Counted from the first letter of the stretch, positions 44,428 to 54,087 are shown. The stretch is 64,000 nucleotides of DNA from Devosia sp. SL43 (GCF_021729885.1 NZ_CP063401.1:1488001-1552000); one strand, 5' to 3'. Program-made: numbers and translations. The notes: generated from the sequence alone by a model not told the origin.

Positions 44428-44568
44428 CTGTCACAAACGGGCACTGTCACAATCGTTAACTGGGGGACATAAGGCGGCGGGGTGCACCGCGAGACGGTAG
44501 GGACCAGGGCTTTGAGCCCACGTGCGGGCCGTCACATGACGCCGCTGAACCCGTCATCGCACTGTCAT
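44428..44568 (+). promoter_or_regulatory. PHO-box-like half-sites in front of the ABC importer
   Basis: CCGTCAT-CGCA-CTGTCAT (44551-44568) has the 7-4-7 direct-repeat layout of a PHO box with one mismatch. Two further CTGTCAC copies lie upstream at 44428 and 44444. The box lies 80 bases before the start of the binding-protein gene. The rest of 44332-44648 shows no gene; a short GGGCT-TTG-AGCCC hairpin lies near 44508. Confidence 0.6.
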
Positions 44569-44648
44569 ACCATCGCTCTACTGGCCTCCCGGTTCGCCGC
44601 AGCGTTTTGCAACGAGCGCTGACGAACGACTATTCAGGGAGACTGAAC

Positions 44649-45755
44649 ATGACTTTCAAAAAAGCACTCGGCGCATCTGTCTCGATGCTGGCTGTGCTCG
44701 CCGTTTCTGCCCCCACCTTTGCCCAGACCGACATTGACGCGCTTTACGAAGCCGCCAAGGCCGAAGGCCAGTTGACCACGATCGCCCTGCCCCACTCCTG
44801 GTGTGGCTATGGCGCCGTTATCGAAGGCTTCAAGGCCAAGTATCCGGGCATCACCGTCAACGAACTCAACCCTGACGCCGGCTCCGCCGACGAAATCGAA
44901 GCCATCAAGGCCAACAAGGGCAATACCGGCCCGCAGGCTCCCGATGTGATCGACGTTGGTCTGTCCTTTGGCCCGTCGGCCAAGGCCGAAGGCCTGATCC
45001 AGCCCTACAAGGTTGCGACCTGGGACTCGATCCCGGCCGAAGCCAAGGACGAAGAAGGCTACTGGTACGGCGACTATTATGGCGTGATGGCCATGCTGGT
45101 GAACAAGGACCTGATCTCGACCGTTCCTTCCGATTGGTCCGATCTGCTCGGCGCCGACTACAGTGCCAGCGTTGGCCTCGCCGGTGATCCGCGCGCCTCC
45201 AACCAGGCCATCCAGGCCGTCTATGCCGCTGGCCTCTCTGCCACCGGTGCCGACGAGGGCGCCGCCGATGCGGGCCTGAAGTTCTTCGCCGACCTCAACG
45301 CTGCCGGCAATTTCGTTCCTGTCATCGGCAAGGCCGCTTCGGTTGCCCAGGGCACCACGCCAATCCTGCTGGCCTGGGACTATAACCTGCTGGCCTTCCG
45401 CGATGGCTTTGAAGGCAATCCTGAAGTCGAGATCGTCGTTCCGGCCACGGGCGTCGTCGCCGGCGTCTACATCCAGGCCATCTCGGCTTACGCCCCCCAT
45501 CCGAACGCTGCCAAGCTGTGGATGGAATACCTCTACTCCGACGAAGGTCAGCTTGGCTGGCTGAAGGGCTATTGCCACCCGATCCGCTTCAACGATCTGG
45601 CTGCCAATGGCAAGATCCCGCAGGAACTGCTCGACGCGCTGCCGCCGGCTGCAGCCTATGAAGCTGCCGTGTTCCCGAGCATCGACCAGCAGAACGCTGC
45701 CAAGGCCATCATCACCGGCCAGTGGGACGCTGTTGTCGGCGCCAACGTAGAATAA
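44649..45755 (+). CDS. ABC transporter substrate-binding protein (PotD/FbpA/PhnS-like)
   Basis: The 368-residue periplasmic protein has a signal peptide (cleavage near APTFA-QT). It starts EAAKAEGQLTTIALPHSWCGYGA and contains DVIDVGLSFGPSAKAEGL and GYWYGDYYGVMAMLVNKD. This group includes Fe3+, polyamine, 2-aminoethylphosphonate and hexose-phosphate binders. A PHO-type promoter favours a phosphorus compound, while the divergent iron operon leaves iron possible. The ATG at 44649 was chosen for the signal peptide. A terminator follows, so the binding protein is probably made in excess over the permeases. Confidence 0.85.
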   Translation: MTFKKALGASVSMLAVLAVSAPTFAQTDIDALYEAAKAEGQLTTIALPHSWCGYGAVIEGFKAKYPGITVNELNPDAGSADEIEAIKANKGNTGPQAPDVIDVGLSFGPSAKAEGLIQPYKVATWDSIPAEAKDEEGYWYGDYYGVMAMLVNKDLISTVPSDWSDLLGADYSASVGLAGDPRASNQAIQAVYAAGLSATGADEGAADAGLKFFADLNAAGNFVPVIGKAASVAQGTTPILLAWDYNLLAFRDGFEGNPEVEIVVPATGVVAGVYIQAISAYAPHPNAAKLWMEYLYSDEGQLGWLKGYCHPIRFNDLAANGKIPQELLDALPPAAAYEAAVFPSIDQQNAAKAIITGQWDAVVGANVE

Positions 45756-45765
45756 ATCGAACCCG

Positions 45766-45794
45766 CCCCCGCCAGTCCATCTGGCGGGGGTTTT
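45766..45794 (+). terminator. rho-independent (partial) terminator after the binding-protein gene
   Basis: A perfect 10-bp stem CCCCCGCCAG / CTGGCGGGGG (45766-45775 with 45781-45790) is followed by TTTT. Because the permease genes follow in the same direction, it probably terminates only part of the transcripts. Confidence 0.82.
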
Positions 45795-45871
45795 CCGTTT
45801 CCGAGCGGAAGAATTAGCCATCGGCCCACCGCCGATGCACGACTATCAGGGTAATGGGGCGCCCGCAGACG

Positions 45872-46750
45872 ATGACCGACACCACAGCCAGCTTACGACC
45901 GGCTCGCCGCCGCCTCTCCTTCGAGTGGCTGGGCGTTGCCCCGTTCATCATCTTCGCGGTGATGTTCCTTATCCTGCCGACGCTCTATCTGATCGTCGCC
46001 GCCTTTGTCGGCCGCAATGGCGAGTTCACACTCGACAATATCGGTGCGCTCTTCACCGACAGCATCATGGCCGCCTACTGGATTTCCATCCGGATTTCCG
46101 GGTCTTCAGCCATTCTGGGTGCATTTATCGGCCTGGCCATCGCCCTCGCCATCATTCGCGGCAAACTCCCGTCCGGCCTGCGCTCCGCCGTCATGACCTT
46201 TTCTGGCGTCGCCTCGAACTTTGCCGGTGTCCCGCTGGCCTTCGCCTTCATCTCGACGCTGGGCCGGCTCGGCCTCGTCACCATCATCCTCAAGTTTGTG
46301 GGCGTCGACCTCTACAAGTCCGGGTTCAACCTGCTGAGCTTCTGGGGCCTGACCATCACCTACCTCTACTTCCAGATCCCGCTGATGGTGCTGATCATCG
46401 CGCCCGCCATCGATGGCCTCAAAAAGGAATGGAGCGAGGCCGCGCAAACCTTGGGCGCTTCGACGTGGCAGTTCTGGCGCTATGTCGGCCTGCCCATCCT
46501 GTGGCCCAGTTTTTTGGGTACGCTCAGTCTTCTGTTCGCCAACGCATTCGGTGCCATCGCAACGGCCTATGCGCTCACCGGCTCCTCGCTCAACATCGTG
46601 CCCATCCTACTCTTCGCGCAGATCCGCGGTGACGCCCTGCAAAATCCCGGCTTGGGTGCAGCACTGGCGCTTGGCATGATCCTGATCACGGCCTCTGCCA
46701 ACATCATCTATCTGGTGATTTCCTCGCGCGCCGAGAGGTGGATGAAATGA
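45872..46750 (+). CDS. ABC transporter permease (PhnU/PotB-like)
   Basis: The 292-residue permease has six hydrophobic segments (WLGVAPFIIFAVMFLILPTLY at the start) and the EAA loop EWSEAAQTLGASTWQFWRYVGLP. The start may be the ATG at 45872 or one at 45854, which has an AGGG close by. Its stop overlaps the start of the second permease by four bases (ATGA). It belongs to the importer with the protein at 44649. Confidence 0.86.
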   Translation: MTDTTASLRPARRRLSFEWLGVAPFIIFAVMFLILPTLYLIVAAFVGRNGEFTLDNIGALFTDSIMAAYWISIRISGSSAILGAFIGLAIALAIIRGKLPSGLRSAVMTFSGVASNFAGVPLAFAFISTLGRLGLVTIILKFVGVDLYKSGFNLLSFWGLTITYLYFQIPLMVLIIAPAIDGLKKEWSEAAQTLGASTWQFWRYVGLPILWPSFLGTLSLLFANAFGAIATAYALTGSSLNIVPILLFAQIRGDALQNPGLGAALALGMILITASANIIYLVISSRAERWMK

Positions 46751-47538
46751 AATCCAATCGCTTCTGGGCCTGGGTGGTCTTTGGACTGGGCGCCGCCTAC
46801 TTCATTATCCCGCTGATCGCCACCGTCGAATTCTCGCTCAAGATGCGGCGCGGCTATTACAGCTTTGACTCCTATGCCTCGGTGTTTTCCGATCCCCGGT
46901 TCCAGGCAACATTCGGCTATTCGGCACTGATCGGCCTCTTCGCCATCATCGTGGGCATTCTGGTCGTCGTCCCTGCCGTTTACTTCGTTCGCCTGCGCCT
47001 ACCATGGCTGCGGCCGTTCATGGAATTTATGACGCTGCTGCCGCTCATCATCCCCGCGATCATTCTGGTTTACGGCTATATCCGGCTCTACAATTCGAGC
47101 TCGATCGTTCCCTTCACCGGCAGCGCTATCGGCACCGATATCCTGCTCATCTGCGCCTATGTCACGCTCGCCATGCCCTACATGTATCGCGCCGTCGATA
47201 CAGGCATGCGCACCATCGACGTACAGACGCTGACCGAGGCCGCCCAGATCGCCGGCGCCAACACCGCCCAGATCATCGGCCGCATCATCCTGCCCAATAT
47301 CCTGGTCGCGGTGCTGTCAGGCGCCTTCCTGACCTTCGCCATAGTCATCGGCGAATTCACTATCGCCAGCCTGCTCAACCGCCCGGCCTTTGGTCCCTAC
47401 CTGCAGAATGTCGGCGCCAACCGCGCCTACGAACCGGCCGCTCTGGCCGTCATCTCCTTCGTCATCACCTGGGGCGCCATGGGCATGATCAACGTGCTCG
47501 GCCGCTTTGCCCCCCGTACCTCCGCCAGGACCGACTGA
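46747..47538 (+). CDS. ABC transporter permease (PhnV/PotC-like)
   Basis: The 263-residue permease has six hydrophobic segments and the EAA loop DVQTLTEAAQIAGANTAQII. The ATG at 46747 overlaps the previous stop and has GAGAGG upstream. It pairs with the permease before it. The ATPase gene begins two bases after its stop. Confidence 0.86.
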   Translation: MKSNRFWAWVVFGLGAAYFIIPLIATVEFSLKMRRGYYSFDSYASVFSDPRFQATFGYSALIGLFAIIVGILVVVPAVYFVRLRLPWLRPFMEFMTLLPLIIPAIILVYGYIRLYNSSSIVPFTGSAIGTDILLICAYVTLAMPYMYRAVDTGMRTIDVQTLTEAAQIAGANTAQIIGRIILPNILVAVLSGAFLTFAIVIGEFTIASLLNRPAFGPYLQNVGANRAYEPAALAVISFVITWGAMGMINVLGRFAPRTSARTD

Positions 47539-47540
47539 CC

Positions 47541-48605
47541 ATGGCCGCCTTCCTCGAAGTCCAGAACCTCACCAAGTCCTTCGGCACCACCACAGTGGTC
47601 AAGGGCGTCAGCTTCGGCTTCAACAAGGGAGAGTTCATCTCCCTGCTTGGACCGTCCGGCTGCGGCAAGACCACCATCCTCCGCATGATTGCCGGCTTTG
47701 AGAATCCCACCTCGGGCACCATCAAGGTCGACGGGCAGGACATCACCACCCTCAAGCCCAACCAGCGCCAGCTCGGCATGGTGTTCCAGGCCTATGCCCT
47801 GTTTCCCAACCTCAATGTCGGCGACAATATCGGCTTTGGCCTCAAGATCGCGGGCATGCCCGCTGAGCAGCGCCGCGCCCGCGTCGAGGAAATGCTCAAG
47901 CTGATCGGCCTGCCCGGCTACGAAAAGCGCTACCCCTATGAAATGAGTGGCGGCCAGCAGCAGCGCGTCGCCCTGGCCCGCGCCATCGCTCCAGCACCCC
48001 GCATGCTGCTGCTCGACGAGCCGCTTTCGGCGCTCGACGCCAAGATCCGCGTCAGCCTGCGCGAGGAAATCCGCGCCATCCAGCTCGATCTGGGCATCAC
48101 CACCGTCTTCGTCACCCACGACCAGGAAGAGGCGCTGTCGATTTCCGACCGCATCGTGGTCATGCATGCCGGCAATATCGAGCAGCTCGGTGCGCCGCAC
48201 GAAATCTACAACAAGCCCGCCACCAGCTTCGTCGCCGGCTTCGTCGGCCAGTTGAACAACCTCAACGTCACCGTCCTTGATCCCGCCGCCAAGACCGTGT
48301 CGATCGATGGCCAGACCATCACCGTTCCCAACCTCGCCGCCAGCGCCACGGCTGGCGCCGCAGCGACGCTGACCTTGCGCCCCGAAGTCCTCTGGGTCGG
48401 CGCCCGTGATGGCAACGACATCACCCTGTCAGGCACCATTGCCGACGTGACCTTCCTCGGCTCGGTCATCCGCCTCCGCGTCTCCCTGGGCAAGAACATC
48501 GTCAGCCTCGACACTTTCAACGACCAGCGCACCGCCCCGCCCAGCCGCGGCGAGCCGGTCACCATCAGCCTCGCCAGCAAGGATCTGCTTGCGTTGCAGG
48601 CCTGA
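47541..48605 (+). CDS. ABC transporter ATP-binding protein (PotA/PhnT/FbpC-like)
   Basis: The 354-residue ATPase has Walker A GPSGCGKTT, signature MSGGQQQRVALARA, Walker B LLLDEPLSALD and VTHDQEEAL, then a C-terminal TOBE domain. It energises the importer encoded at 44649-47538. There is no separate metabolic gene in the operon to tell the substrate. Confidence 0.89.
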   Translation: MAAFLEVQNLTKSFGTTTVVKGVSFGFNKGEFISLLGPSGCGKTTILRMIAGFENPTSGTIKVDGQDITTLKPNQRQLGMVFQAYALFPNLNVGDNIGFGLKIAGMPAEQRRARVEEMLKLIGLPGYEKRYPYEMSGGQQQRVALARAIAPAPRMLLLDEPLSALDAKIRVSLREEIRAIQLDLGITTVFVTHDQEEALSISDRIVVMHAGNIEQLGAPHEIYNKPATSFVAGFVGQLNNLNVTVLDPAAKTVSIDGQTITVPNLAASATAGAAATLTLRPEVLWVGARDGNDITLSGTIADVTFLGSVIRLRVSLGKNIVSLDTFNDQRTAPPSRGEPVTISLASKDLLALQA

Positions 48606-49010
48606 CCAGCGGACGTGCCAAAGCGCCGCCTGTAGCGCGGTTATCGTGTCTGAGCGCCCGGGTCCGGAGCGCAAGAGTGCCCGGGGCACGGCGATGGGCG
48701 GCCTTTGGGCCAAGAACTGTCGACGTAGAACGGACCAAAGGCCGCCCATCACGATCCGCTCTTCTGCAGGGTATGGTTCAGGCGGTACCAGTATTGCAGG
48801 CCCGGCTGCCGTATTTCCCCCCACTGGACGGGCGCCCCCATCCCACGGTCTCCCCACCCGGCCCTGCGTCGGGACCGCGTGTTGGCGGGGATGGAGCCAG
48901 TATGGGCGAAGACGCGCCAGACGGGGATAAGATTGTTGATGCGTCTGGATTCACCGCTGGACCGCCACAATTCTGGCGGTCATTGTGGGCGAATTATCGA
49001 GGAGCACGAC
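48606..49010 (+). other. long hairpin-rich leader between the ATPase gene and the sulfurtransferase gene
   Basis: No supported gene lies in these 405 bases. It holds a perfect 16-bp inverted repeat (48693-48708 with 48735-48750, loop 26). Near the start codon of the next gene there are two mutually exclusive hairpins: GACCGCCA/TGGCGGTC (48960-48967 with 48974-48981) and CCACAAT/ATTGTGG (48965-48971 with 48982-48988). The region may be a 5' leader with regulatory structure. I do not match it to a known riboswitch. Confidence 0.5.
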
Positions 49011-49844
49011 GTGGATAATCCGTTCGTCACCACCGAGTGGCTGGCCAACCATCTGAGCGATCCCAACGTTGTCGTTCTGGACGGCAGCTGGCACATGCCC
49101 AACGCGAGCAGAAATCCGCAGGCTGATTATCTGGCCGGCCATATTCCCGGCGCCGTGTTCTTCGACATCGACGGCGTGGCCGACACTGCGTCAAACCTGC
49201 CGCACATGCTGCCCTCGCCCGCCGACTTCTCCCGCATGGTCGGCGCCCTGGGCATTTCCGACGGCATGACGATCGTCGTTTATGACGAACTCGGCCTGTT
49301 CTCCGCACCCCGGGTCTGGTGGACCTTCACCACCATGGGCGCCCGCGATGTGCGCATTCTCTCCGGCGGCGGCCCCAAATGGCGCGCCGAGAAGCGCCCG
49401 ACCGAAACCGGCCTCGTCGCCCGCCCGCGCCAGGTGTTCGAAGCCCGCTTCGACCCCACCCGTGTCGCCGATTTCGCCACCGTCCGCGAGCGCAGCCACG
49501 ACGGCGCCGCCCAGATCGCCGACGCCCGCCCCGCCCCGCGCTTTCACGCCGAAGTGCCCGAACCGCGCGCCGGCCTGCGCAGCGGCCACATTCCCAACAG
49601 CGCCAACCTGCCGGTGAGCCTCCTCGCCGACAACGGCCAGATGCGCCCAGCCGCCGACCTCGCCCAACTCTTCGCCGAGCGTGGCATCGATCTGAGCAAG
49701 CCGCTGATCACGTCATGTGGCTCGGGGATCACGGCGTCCACGCTGGCGCTTGCGGCGCAGTTGGCCGGTGCGGAGACTGTAGCGGTCTACGACGGGTCGT
49801 GGGCCGAATGGGGTGGCCGGGCGGATGCTGAAATCGAGACCTGA
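49011..49844 (+). CDS. sseA: 3-mercaptopyruvate sulfurtransferase (two rhodanese domains)
   Basis: The 277-residue protein has two rhodanese domains. The first (inactive) holds FVTTEWLANHLSDPNVVVLDGSW and AGHIPGAVFFDID. The second holds the catalytic Cys in TSCGSGITAS, the CG[S/T]G[V/I]T form that marks 3-mercaptopyruvate sulfurtransferases. The GTG at 49011 has GAGGAG six bases upstream and gives the family N-terminus; a longer frame from 48879 is not family-like. It transfers sulfur from 3-mercaptopyruvate to acceptors. Confidence 0.9.
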   Translation: MDNPFVTTEWLANHLSDPNVVVLDGSWHMPNASRNPQADYLAGHIPGAVFFDIDGVADTASNLPHMLPSPADFSRMVGALGISDGMTIVVYDELGLFSAPRVWWTFTTMGARDVRILSGGGPKWRAEKRPTETGLVARPRQVFEARFDPTRVADFATVRERSHDGAAQIADARPAPRFHAEVPEPRAGLRSGHIPNSANLPVSLLADNGQMRPAADLAQLFAERGIDLSKPLITSCGSGITASTLALAAQLAGAETVAVYDGSWAEWGGRADAEIET

Positions 49845-49984
49845 TTTGTCGCGCTGTTCGGCTGATATCGACCCATGCCGGTCGTTGCGATGTTCTACAC
49901 TCGCCTCCAGATACAAGTTTGGGTCGTCTTCAGCCGCCCACGATCTGCCTCTTGAGTGACTCGGAAATGGCGGCACCGACTGCC

Positions 49985-50548
49985 TCACCTGAAGAGCGTA
50001 TCGAAATCAAACTTGGGTTCGGCTGCCATCTTGCGCAGGGCAGCTATTTCGTCGGCGCGGATTGGCTCTTTCAGCATTTGCTGTGCCGCTCTGCTGTGCA
50101 GGTTTGAATTGATCTTCCCGTCTATCTCGAAGCCAGCGATGAACCATTGCTCGCCCCATTGGAAGTCGAAGTTGCAGTCTCCGTCGCCCCAGGTCATGTA
50201 GACAGGAATGATGGCCCCCGCCTCTGGGCCGACTATCGGTGTATCGACACGGAACAGGGCTGCTGCGACTTCCCGGTACACTAGGCACGTGGGCGGCGAT
50301 TCAGACTCCCACTCATAGATTTTCCTAATGCATTCCGCTGGCATAGAGCCGATCAGCATTTTGCCACCGTCAGTTTCCCAGCCGATTACGGTGCCACCGA
50401 AGATCGTCGACAGGCCAGCCATTTGCTCAGCAACAGTAGGCTCTCTTTTTGGGATCATAAGGTCACAAGCAAAAGTGAGTGACCCGCTGGCGCCCAACAA
50501 TAGACCCACTAGCAGCGTGGCACGCGGTAACTTCCACATGGATCTCAT
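49985..50548 (-). CDS. secreted protein of unknown function
   Basis: The 187-residue protein starts at ATG 50548, preceded by a strong AAGGAGG at five bases. An N-terminal signal sequence (LPRATLLVGLLLGASGSLTFA) is followed by a Cys, but the site is not a classical lipobox. The body includes GGTVIGWETDGGKMLIGSMP and a Trp-rich VYMTWGDGDCNFDFQWGEQWF segment with several Cys (possible disulfides). I do not recognise a family. The codon use looks less GC-biased than its neighbours, so recent acquisition is possible. Confidence 0.65.
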   Translation of the reverse strand: MRSMWKLPRATLLVGLLLGASGSLTFACDLMIPKREPTVAEQMAGLSTIFGGTVIGWETDGGKMLIGSMPAECIRKIYEWESESPPTCLVYREVAAALFRVDTPIVGPEAGAIIPVYMTWGDGDCNFDFQWGEQWFIAGFEIDGKINSNLHSRAAQQMLKEPIRADEIAALRKMAAEPKFDFDTLFR

Positions 50549-50669
50549 CTACGCCTCCTTTATGGACACACTGCCCTGACGAGGCGCCCGACCATTGTGT
50601 CTGCTTCCGCGCATTAAGCAATAGAAGCGGACAGTCCCCTTCCCACCCCAAGCACCGCGATCCCCTGAG

Positions 50670-51050
50670 TCAGCCAGTCGAAACGATGGTCCCCTGGTGG
50701 AACACCATCCGCCAGTCGTCGCCACCTTGCCTCCAGATCGAACTGCGCAGCACGCTGCGTTCCGTGCCATCGCTCACGACGCTGACGCTGCGATACGTCA
50801 CCAGCACAATGTCCGGCGCCAGCGCCCGCGCCTCAAAATCAAGTACCTCAGGCAGGTCGGCATCGGCCCTCGGCTTCTCCCGCGGCAGCCTTTCGATGAC
50901 ACTGGCTCGATCATAGACCCTGCCCGAGCTGCCAAATTCCATGAAGCCTTCGTCCAGCAACGCCTCCACCGCAGCGCGCGAGGCCCGCACTTCGGGGCGA
51001 TGCAGCGCCTGTTCCAGCGCGCGGAACCGCTCGATGTCGTTTGCGTCCAT
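50670..51050 (-). CDS. DUF4440 / NTF2-like small protein
   Basis: The 126-residue protein has the SnoaL/NTF2-like cone fold pattern: IERFRALEQALHRPEVRASR, LLDEGFMEFGSSGRVYDRAS and a C-terminal SSIWRQGGDDWRMVFHQGT. Members of DUF4440 are diverse, and no substrate can be named. It stands alone, with no evident operon partner. Confidence 0.8.
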   Translation of the reverse strand: MDANDIERFRALEQALHRPEVRASRAAVEALLDEGFMEFGSSGRVYDRASVIERLPREKPRADADLPEVLDFEARALAPDIVLVTYRSVSVVSDGTERSVLRSSIWRQGGDDWRMVFHQGTIVSTG

Positions 51051-51082
51051 AGCCTTCCACCTCGTGGCTGCTCACCTTGAAC

Positions 51083-51112
51083 AAAAAAGGCCGCCGGGTC
51101 ACCCCGGCGGCC
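51083..51112 (-). terminator. rho-independent terminator of the chvE-gguAB operon
   Basis: A perfect 10-bp stem GGCCGCCGGG / CCCGGCGGCC (51089-51098 with 51103-51112) is followed on the minus strand by six Ts, 24 bases after the gguB stop. Confidence 0.9.
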
Positions 51113-51136
51113 TCATCATTTTTCAACCCGAACCGA

Positions 51137-52453
51137 CTATGCCCGGTTCTTGTTGTAGAGGTCGAAGAACACGGCTGCCAGCAGCACCACGCCCTTGATC
51201 ATCTGTTGCAGGTCGATGTTGATGCCCATGATCGACATGCCGTTGTTCATCACGCCCATGATGAAGGCGCCGATGACAGCACCGGCCACGGCGCCGACGC
51301 CGCCCAACGCCGAGGCGCCGCCGATGAACACCGCCGCGATCACGTCGAGCTCAAGGCCCTGGCCAGCTTTCGGCGTCGCCGAGTTGAGGCGTGCCGCATA
51401 GATCATGCCGGCGAGAGCCGCCAGCGCGCCCATGATGGCGAAGACGTAGAAGGTCATCCGCTCGGTCTTGATGCCCGACAGTGCCGCAGCCTTAAGGTTA
51501 CCACCCAGGGCGTAGATGCGGCGGCCGAAGGTCATGCGCTTGGTGATGAAGACGAAGAGCGCGATCAGTACGCCCATCACCACCAGCACGTTCGGCAGGC
51601 CGCGATAGGTGGCGAGCATGTAGCCGAAGAACAGTACCAGCGCCGCGATCACCACGTTCTTGGCGACGAACAGCCCGAAGGGCTCGTTTTCATAGCCACG
51701 CGCCTTGCGGCGCGCCCGGCCGCGGATCGACATGAACACCATGGCGACGACGCCGATGATGGCAAGGACCAGGGTCGTCGTATGCAACACGAGCGGCTGC
51801 ACGGCAGCGACCGCAGCCACGCCGTCACTCGCGGGCACGGCGGCAACCGCTGCCACCAGCGTCGTCGGCCCGATCACGTCCGGGATGAAGCCTGCCGAGA
51901 GCAGCTGGAATTCGGCCGGGAACGGACCCACCGACTTGCCGGCCAGAATGGCGAGCGACAGGCCCTTGAAGATCAGCATGCCAGCGAGTGTCACGATGAA
52001 AGACGGGATCCGGTGATAGGCGATCAGGTAGCCTTGCGCCGCGCCGATCGCCGCCCCAACCACGATACAGATCGCGCCGGCAACGAACGGATTGGCGAGG
52101 AAAGCGAGCTCGGGCGGGAATTTCCAGCCCACCATCAGCATCGCCGCCAAAGCGCCGACGAAGCCGGCGACCGAACCAACCGAGAGGTCGATATGGCCGG
52201 CCACGATGACCAGCAGCATGCCCAGCGCCATCACGATGATGTAGCTGTTCTGCAGCACGATATTGGTCAGGTTCAGCGGCTTGAACAGCACGCCGCCGGT
52301 AAAGTACTGGAAGAAGAGCATGATCAGGATTAGCGCCAGCAGCAGGCCGTAATCGCGCAGGTTGGCCTGTAAGGCACCCCACACGGTCATCTGCTGGACT
52401 TTCACCGGCTCGCCGGCAGGAGTGATGCCCGGCTGGGTGGTTTCGGTGGTCAT
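51137..52453 (-). CDS. gguB: multiple-sugar ABC transporter permease GguB
   Basis: The 438-residue permease has about ten hydrophobic segments and the ribose/xylose-type permease motif [19 protein letters not shown]. The central hydrophilic insert ([17 protein letters not shown]) and large size match GguB of Agrobacterium. It overlaps gguA by four bases and ends the operon. With ChvE and GguA it imports galactose, glucose, arabinose or xylose. Confidence 0.93.
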   Translation of the reverse strand: MTTETTQPGITPAGEPVKVQQMTVWGALQANLRDYGLLLALILIMLFFQYFTGGVLFKPLNLTNIVLQNSYIIVMALGMLLVIVAGHIDLSVGSVAGFVGALAAMLMVGWKFPPELAFLANPFVAGAICIVVGAAIGAAQGYLIAYHRIPSFIVTLAGMLIFKGLSLAILAGKSVGPFPAEFQLLSAGFIPDVIGPTTLVAAVAAVPASDGVAAVAAVQPLVLHTTTLVLAIIGVVAMVFMSIRGRARRKARGYENEPFGLFVAKNVVIAALVLFFGYMLATYRGLPNVLVVMGVLIALFVFITKRMTFGRRIYALGGNLKAAALSGIKTERMTFYVFAIMGALAALAGMIYAARLNSATPKAGQGLELDVIAAVFIGGASALGGVGAVAGAVIGAFIMGVMNNGMSIMGINIDLQQMIKGVVLLAAVFFDLYNKNRA

Positions 52454-53982
52454 GATGCCTTCCCTTCAGCGCGCACGATCGAGCGCATGATCTTTTCCTG
52501 GCTGGCTTCGCTGGTCGGCATTTCGCCAACGATGCGGCCTTCGTTCATTACATAGACGCGGTCGGTAATGCCGAGCAGCTCGGGCATCTCAGAGGAGATG
52601 ACGAGTACGGCTTTGCCCTGTGCGGCCAGATTGTTGATGATGGTGTAGATTTCGTACTTGGCGCCGACGTCGATACCACGCGTCGGCTCGTCCAGGATCA
52701 GCACGTCAGGGTTGGAGAACAGCCATTTGCTGAGCACCACCTTCTGCTGGTTGCCGCCCGAGAGATTGCCGGTGACCTGATAGACGCTCGACGAGCGGAT
52801 ATTGGTCTTCTTGCGATATTCGTTGGCGACGTCCATCTCGGCCAGGTCGTCGATGACGCCGGCCCGCGAAATGCCGCCGAGATTGGCAATGGTCGTATTG
52901 TGCTTGATATGGTCGATCAGGTTGAGACCATAGGTCTTGCGGTCTTCGGTGGCATAGGCCAGCCCGGCGGCGACCGCCTTCCCCACCGTCGACGTATCGG
53001 CCCGTTTGCCGTGGACATAGACCTCGCCAGATATCTTCTGGCCATAGGACTTGCCGAACACGCTCATGGCAAATTCCGTGCGGCCCGAGCCCATCAGCCC
53101 GGCAATGCCGACGACTTCACCCTTGCGGATGGTAATGCCGATATTCTTGATCACCTGACGATCGCGGTGCAGCGGGTGATAGACGCTCCAGTCCTTCACC
53201 TCAAACACCACTTCGCCGATATTGGGCACGCGGCTGGGATAACGATCTTCGAGCGAACGGCCCACCATCAGCGTGATGATGCGGTCTTCGCTGATATCTT
53301 CCTTGTTCAGCGTCTCGATACTCTTGCCGTCGCGGATGACAGTGATGCGGTCTGCCACCTTGGCGATTTCGTTGAGCTTGTGGCTGATCAGGATCGAGGT
53401 AATGCCCTGATTGCGGAATTCCATCAGCAGGTCGAGCAGAGCCGCGCTGTCCTTTTCCGACAGCGATGCGGTGGGTTCATCCAGGATCAGCAACTGCACC
53501 GACTTGCTGAGCGCCTTGGCGATTTCCACCAGTTGCTGCTTGCCCACGCCGATATTGGTCACCAGCGTATCGGGGTCTTCGGTCAGGCCGACCATGCCGA
53601 GCAGCTTGCGCGCGCCGTCGCGGGTCTCGTCCCAGTCGATCACGCCGGCCTTGGCCTGTTCGTTGCCCAGGAAGATGTTCTCGGCGATCGACAACAGCGG
53701 CACCAAAGCCAGCTCCTGATGGATGATGACGATGCCCTTGTGTTCGCTGTCGCGGATCGACTTGAAGTGCTGTTCTTCGCCCTTGTAGACGATCTGGCCG
53801 TCATAGCTGCCGGAGGGATAGACCCCGCTCAGCACCTTCATCAGGGTGGACTTGCCCGCCCCGTTTTCACCCACGATGGCGTGGATCTCGGCTTCCCGGA
53901 CGTTGAGGTTCACGTCCGACAACGCCTTCACGCCGGGGAAGGTCTTGGTGATGCTGCGCATCTCCAGAATGGTGTTGGTCAT
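52450..53982 (-). CDS. gguA: multiple-sugar ABC transporter ATP-binding protein GguA
   Basis: The 510-residue ATPase has two ABC domains. The first has Walker [10 protein letters not shown] and Walker [12 protein letters not shown]. The second has a divergent P-loop ([10 protein letters not shown]) and intact [15 protein letters not shown] and [13 protein letters not shown]. It is typical of the RbsA/XylG/GguA group. It follows chvE after a stem-loop and overlaps gguB. Confidence 0.94.
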   Translation of the reverse strand: MTNTILEMRSITKTFPGVKALSDVNLNVREAEIHAIVGENGAGKSTLMKVLSGVYPSGSYDGQIVYKGEEQHFKSIRDSEHKGIVIIHQELALVPLLSIAENIFLGNEQAKAGVIDWDETRDGARKLLGMVGLTEDPDTLVTNIGVGKQQLVEIAKALSKSVQLLILDEPTASLSEKDSAALLDLLMEFRNQGITSILISHKLNEIAKVADRITVIRDGKSIETLNKEDISEDRIITLMVGRSLEDRYPSRVPNIGEVVFEVKDWSVYHPLHRDRQVIKNIGITIRKGEVVGIAGLMGSGRTEFAMSVFGKSYGQKISGEVYVHGKRADTSTVGKAVAAGLAYATEDRKTYGLNLIDHIKHNTTIANLGGISRAGVIDDLAEMDVANEYRKKTNIRSSSVYQVTGNLSGGNQQKVVLSKWLFSNPDVLILDEPTRGIDVGAKYEIYTIINNLAAQGKAVLVISSEMPELLGITDRVYVMNEGRIVGEMPTSEASQEKIMRSIVRAEGKAS

Positions 53983-54041
53983 TGTTTGCTTTCTCGTCGG
54001 GCCGTCGCAGCATCATAGCGCCCGGGCCCATGTACGGGAAA

Positions 54042-54065
54042 GGGCTCCGCGTTGCCGCGGAGCCC
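54042..54065 (-). promoter_or_regulatory. mRNA stem-loop between chvE and gguA
   Basis: A perfect 10-bp stem GGGCTCCGCG / CGCGGAGCCC with a four-base loop lies 22 bases after the chvE stop, without a true T-run (TTTCCC). Such hairpins usually protect the upstream binding-protein mRNA from decay, raising ChvE over GguAB. Confidence 0.75.
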
Positions 54066-54087
54066 CGTTATCCGATCAAGCCGAAGC

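Noticed and set aside
44428-44450. The two CTGTCAC repeats as a PHO box by themselves
   Set aside because: Their spacing is 16 bases, while a PHO box needs 11; only the 44551-44568 pair has the right spacing.
44470-44545. Possible small RNA between the iron operon and the ABC importer
   Set aside because: Only one short hairpin (GGGCT-TTG-AGCCC) is visible, and no terminator-like T-run or distinct promoter supports an RNA gene.
48879-49010. N-terminal extension of the sulfurtransferase
   Set aside because: The extra 44 residues are not rhodanese-like, and a GTG with GAGGAG at the right spacing begins at the family N-terminus.
48606-49010. SAM-type or other known riboswitch before the sulfurtransferase
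   Set aside because: The hairpins do not match the conserved core of any riboswitch I can recall; only the alternative pairing was reported.
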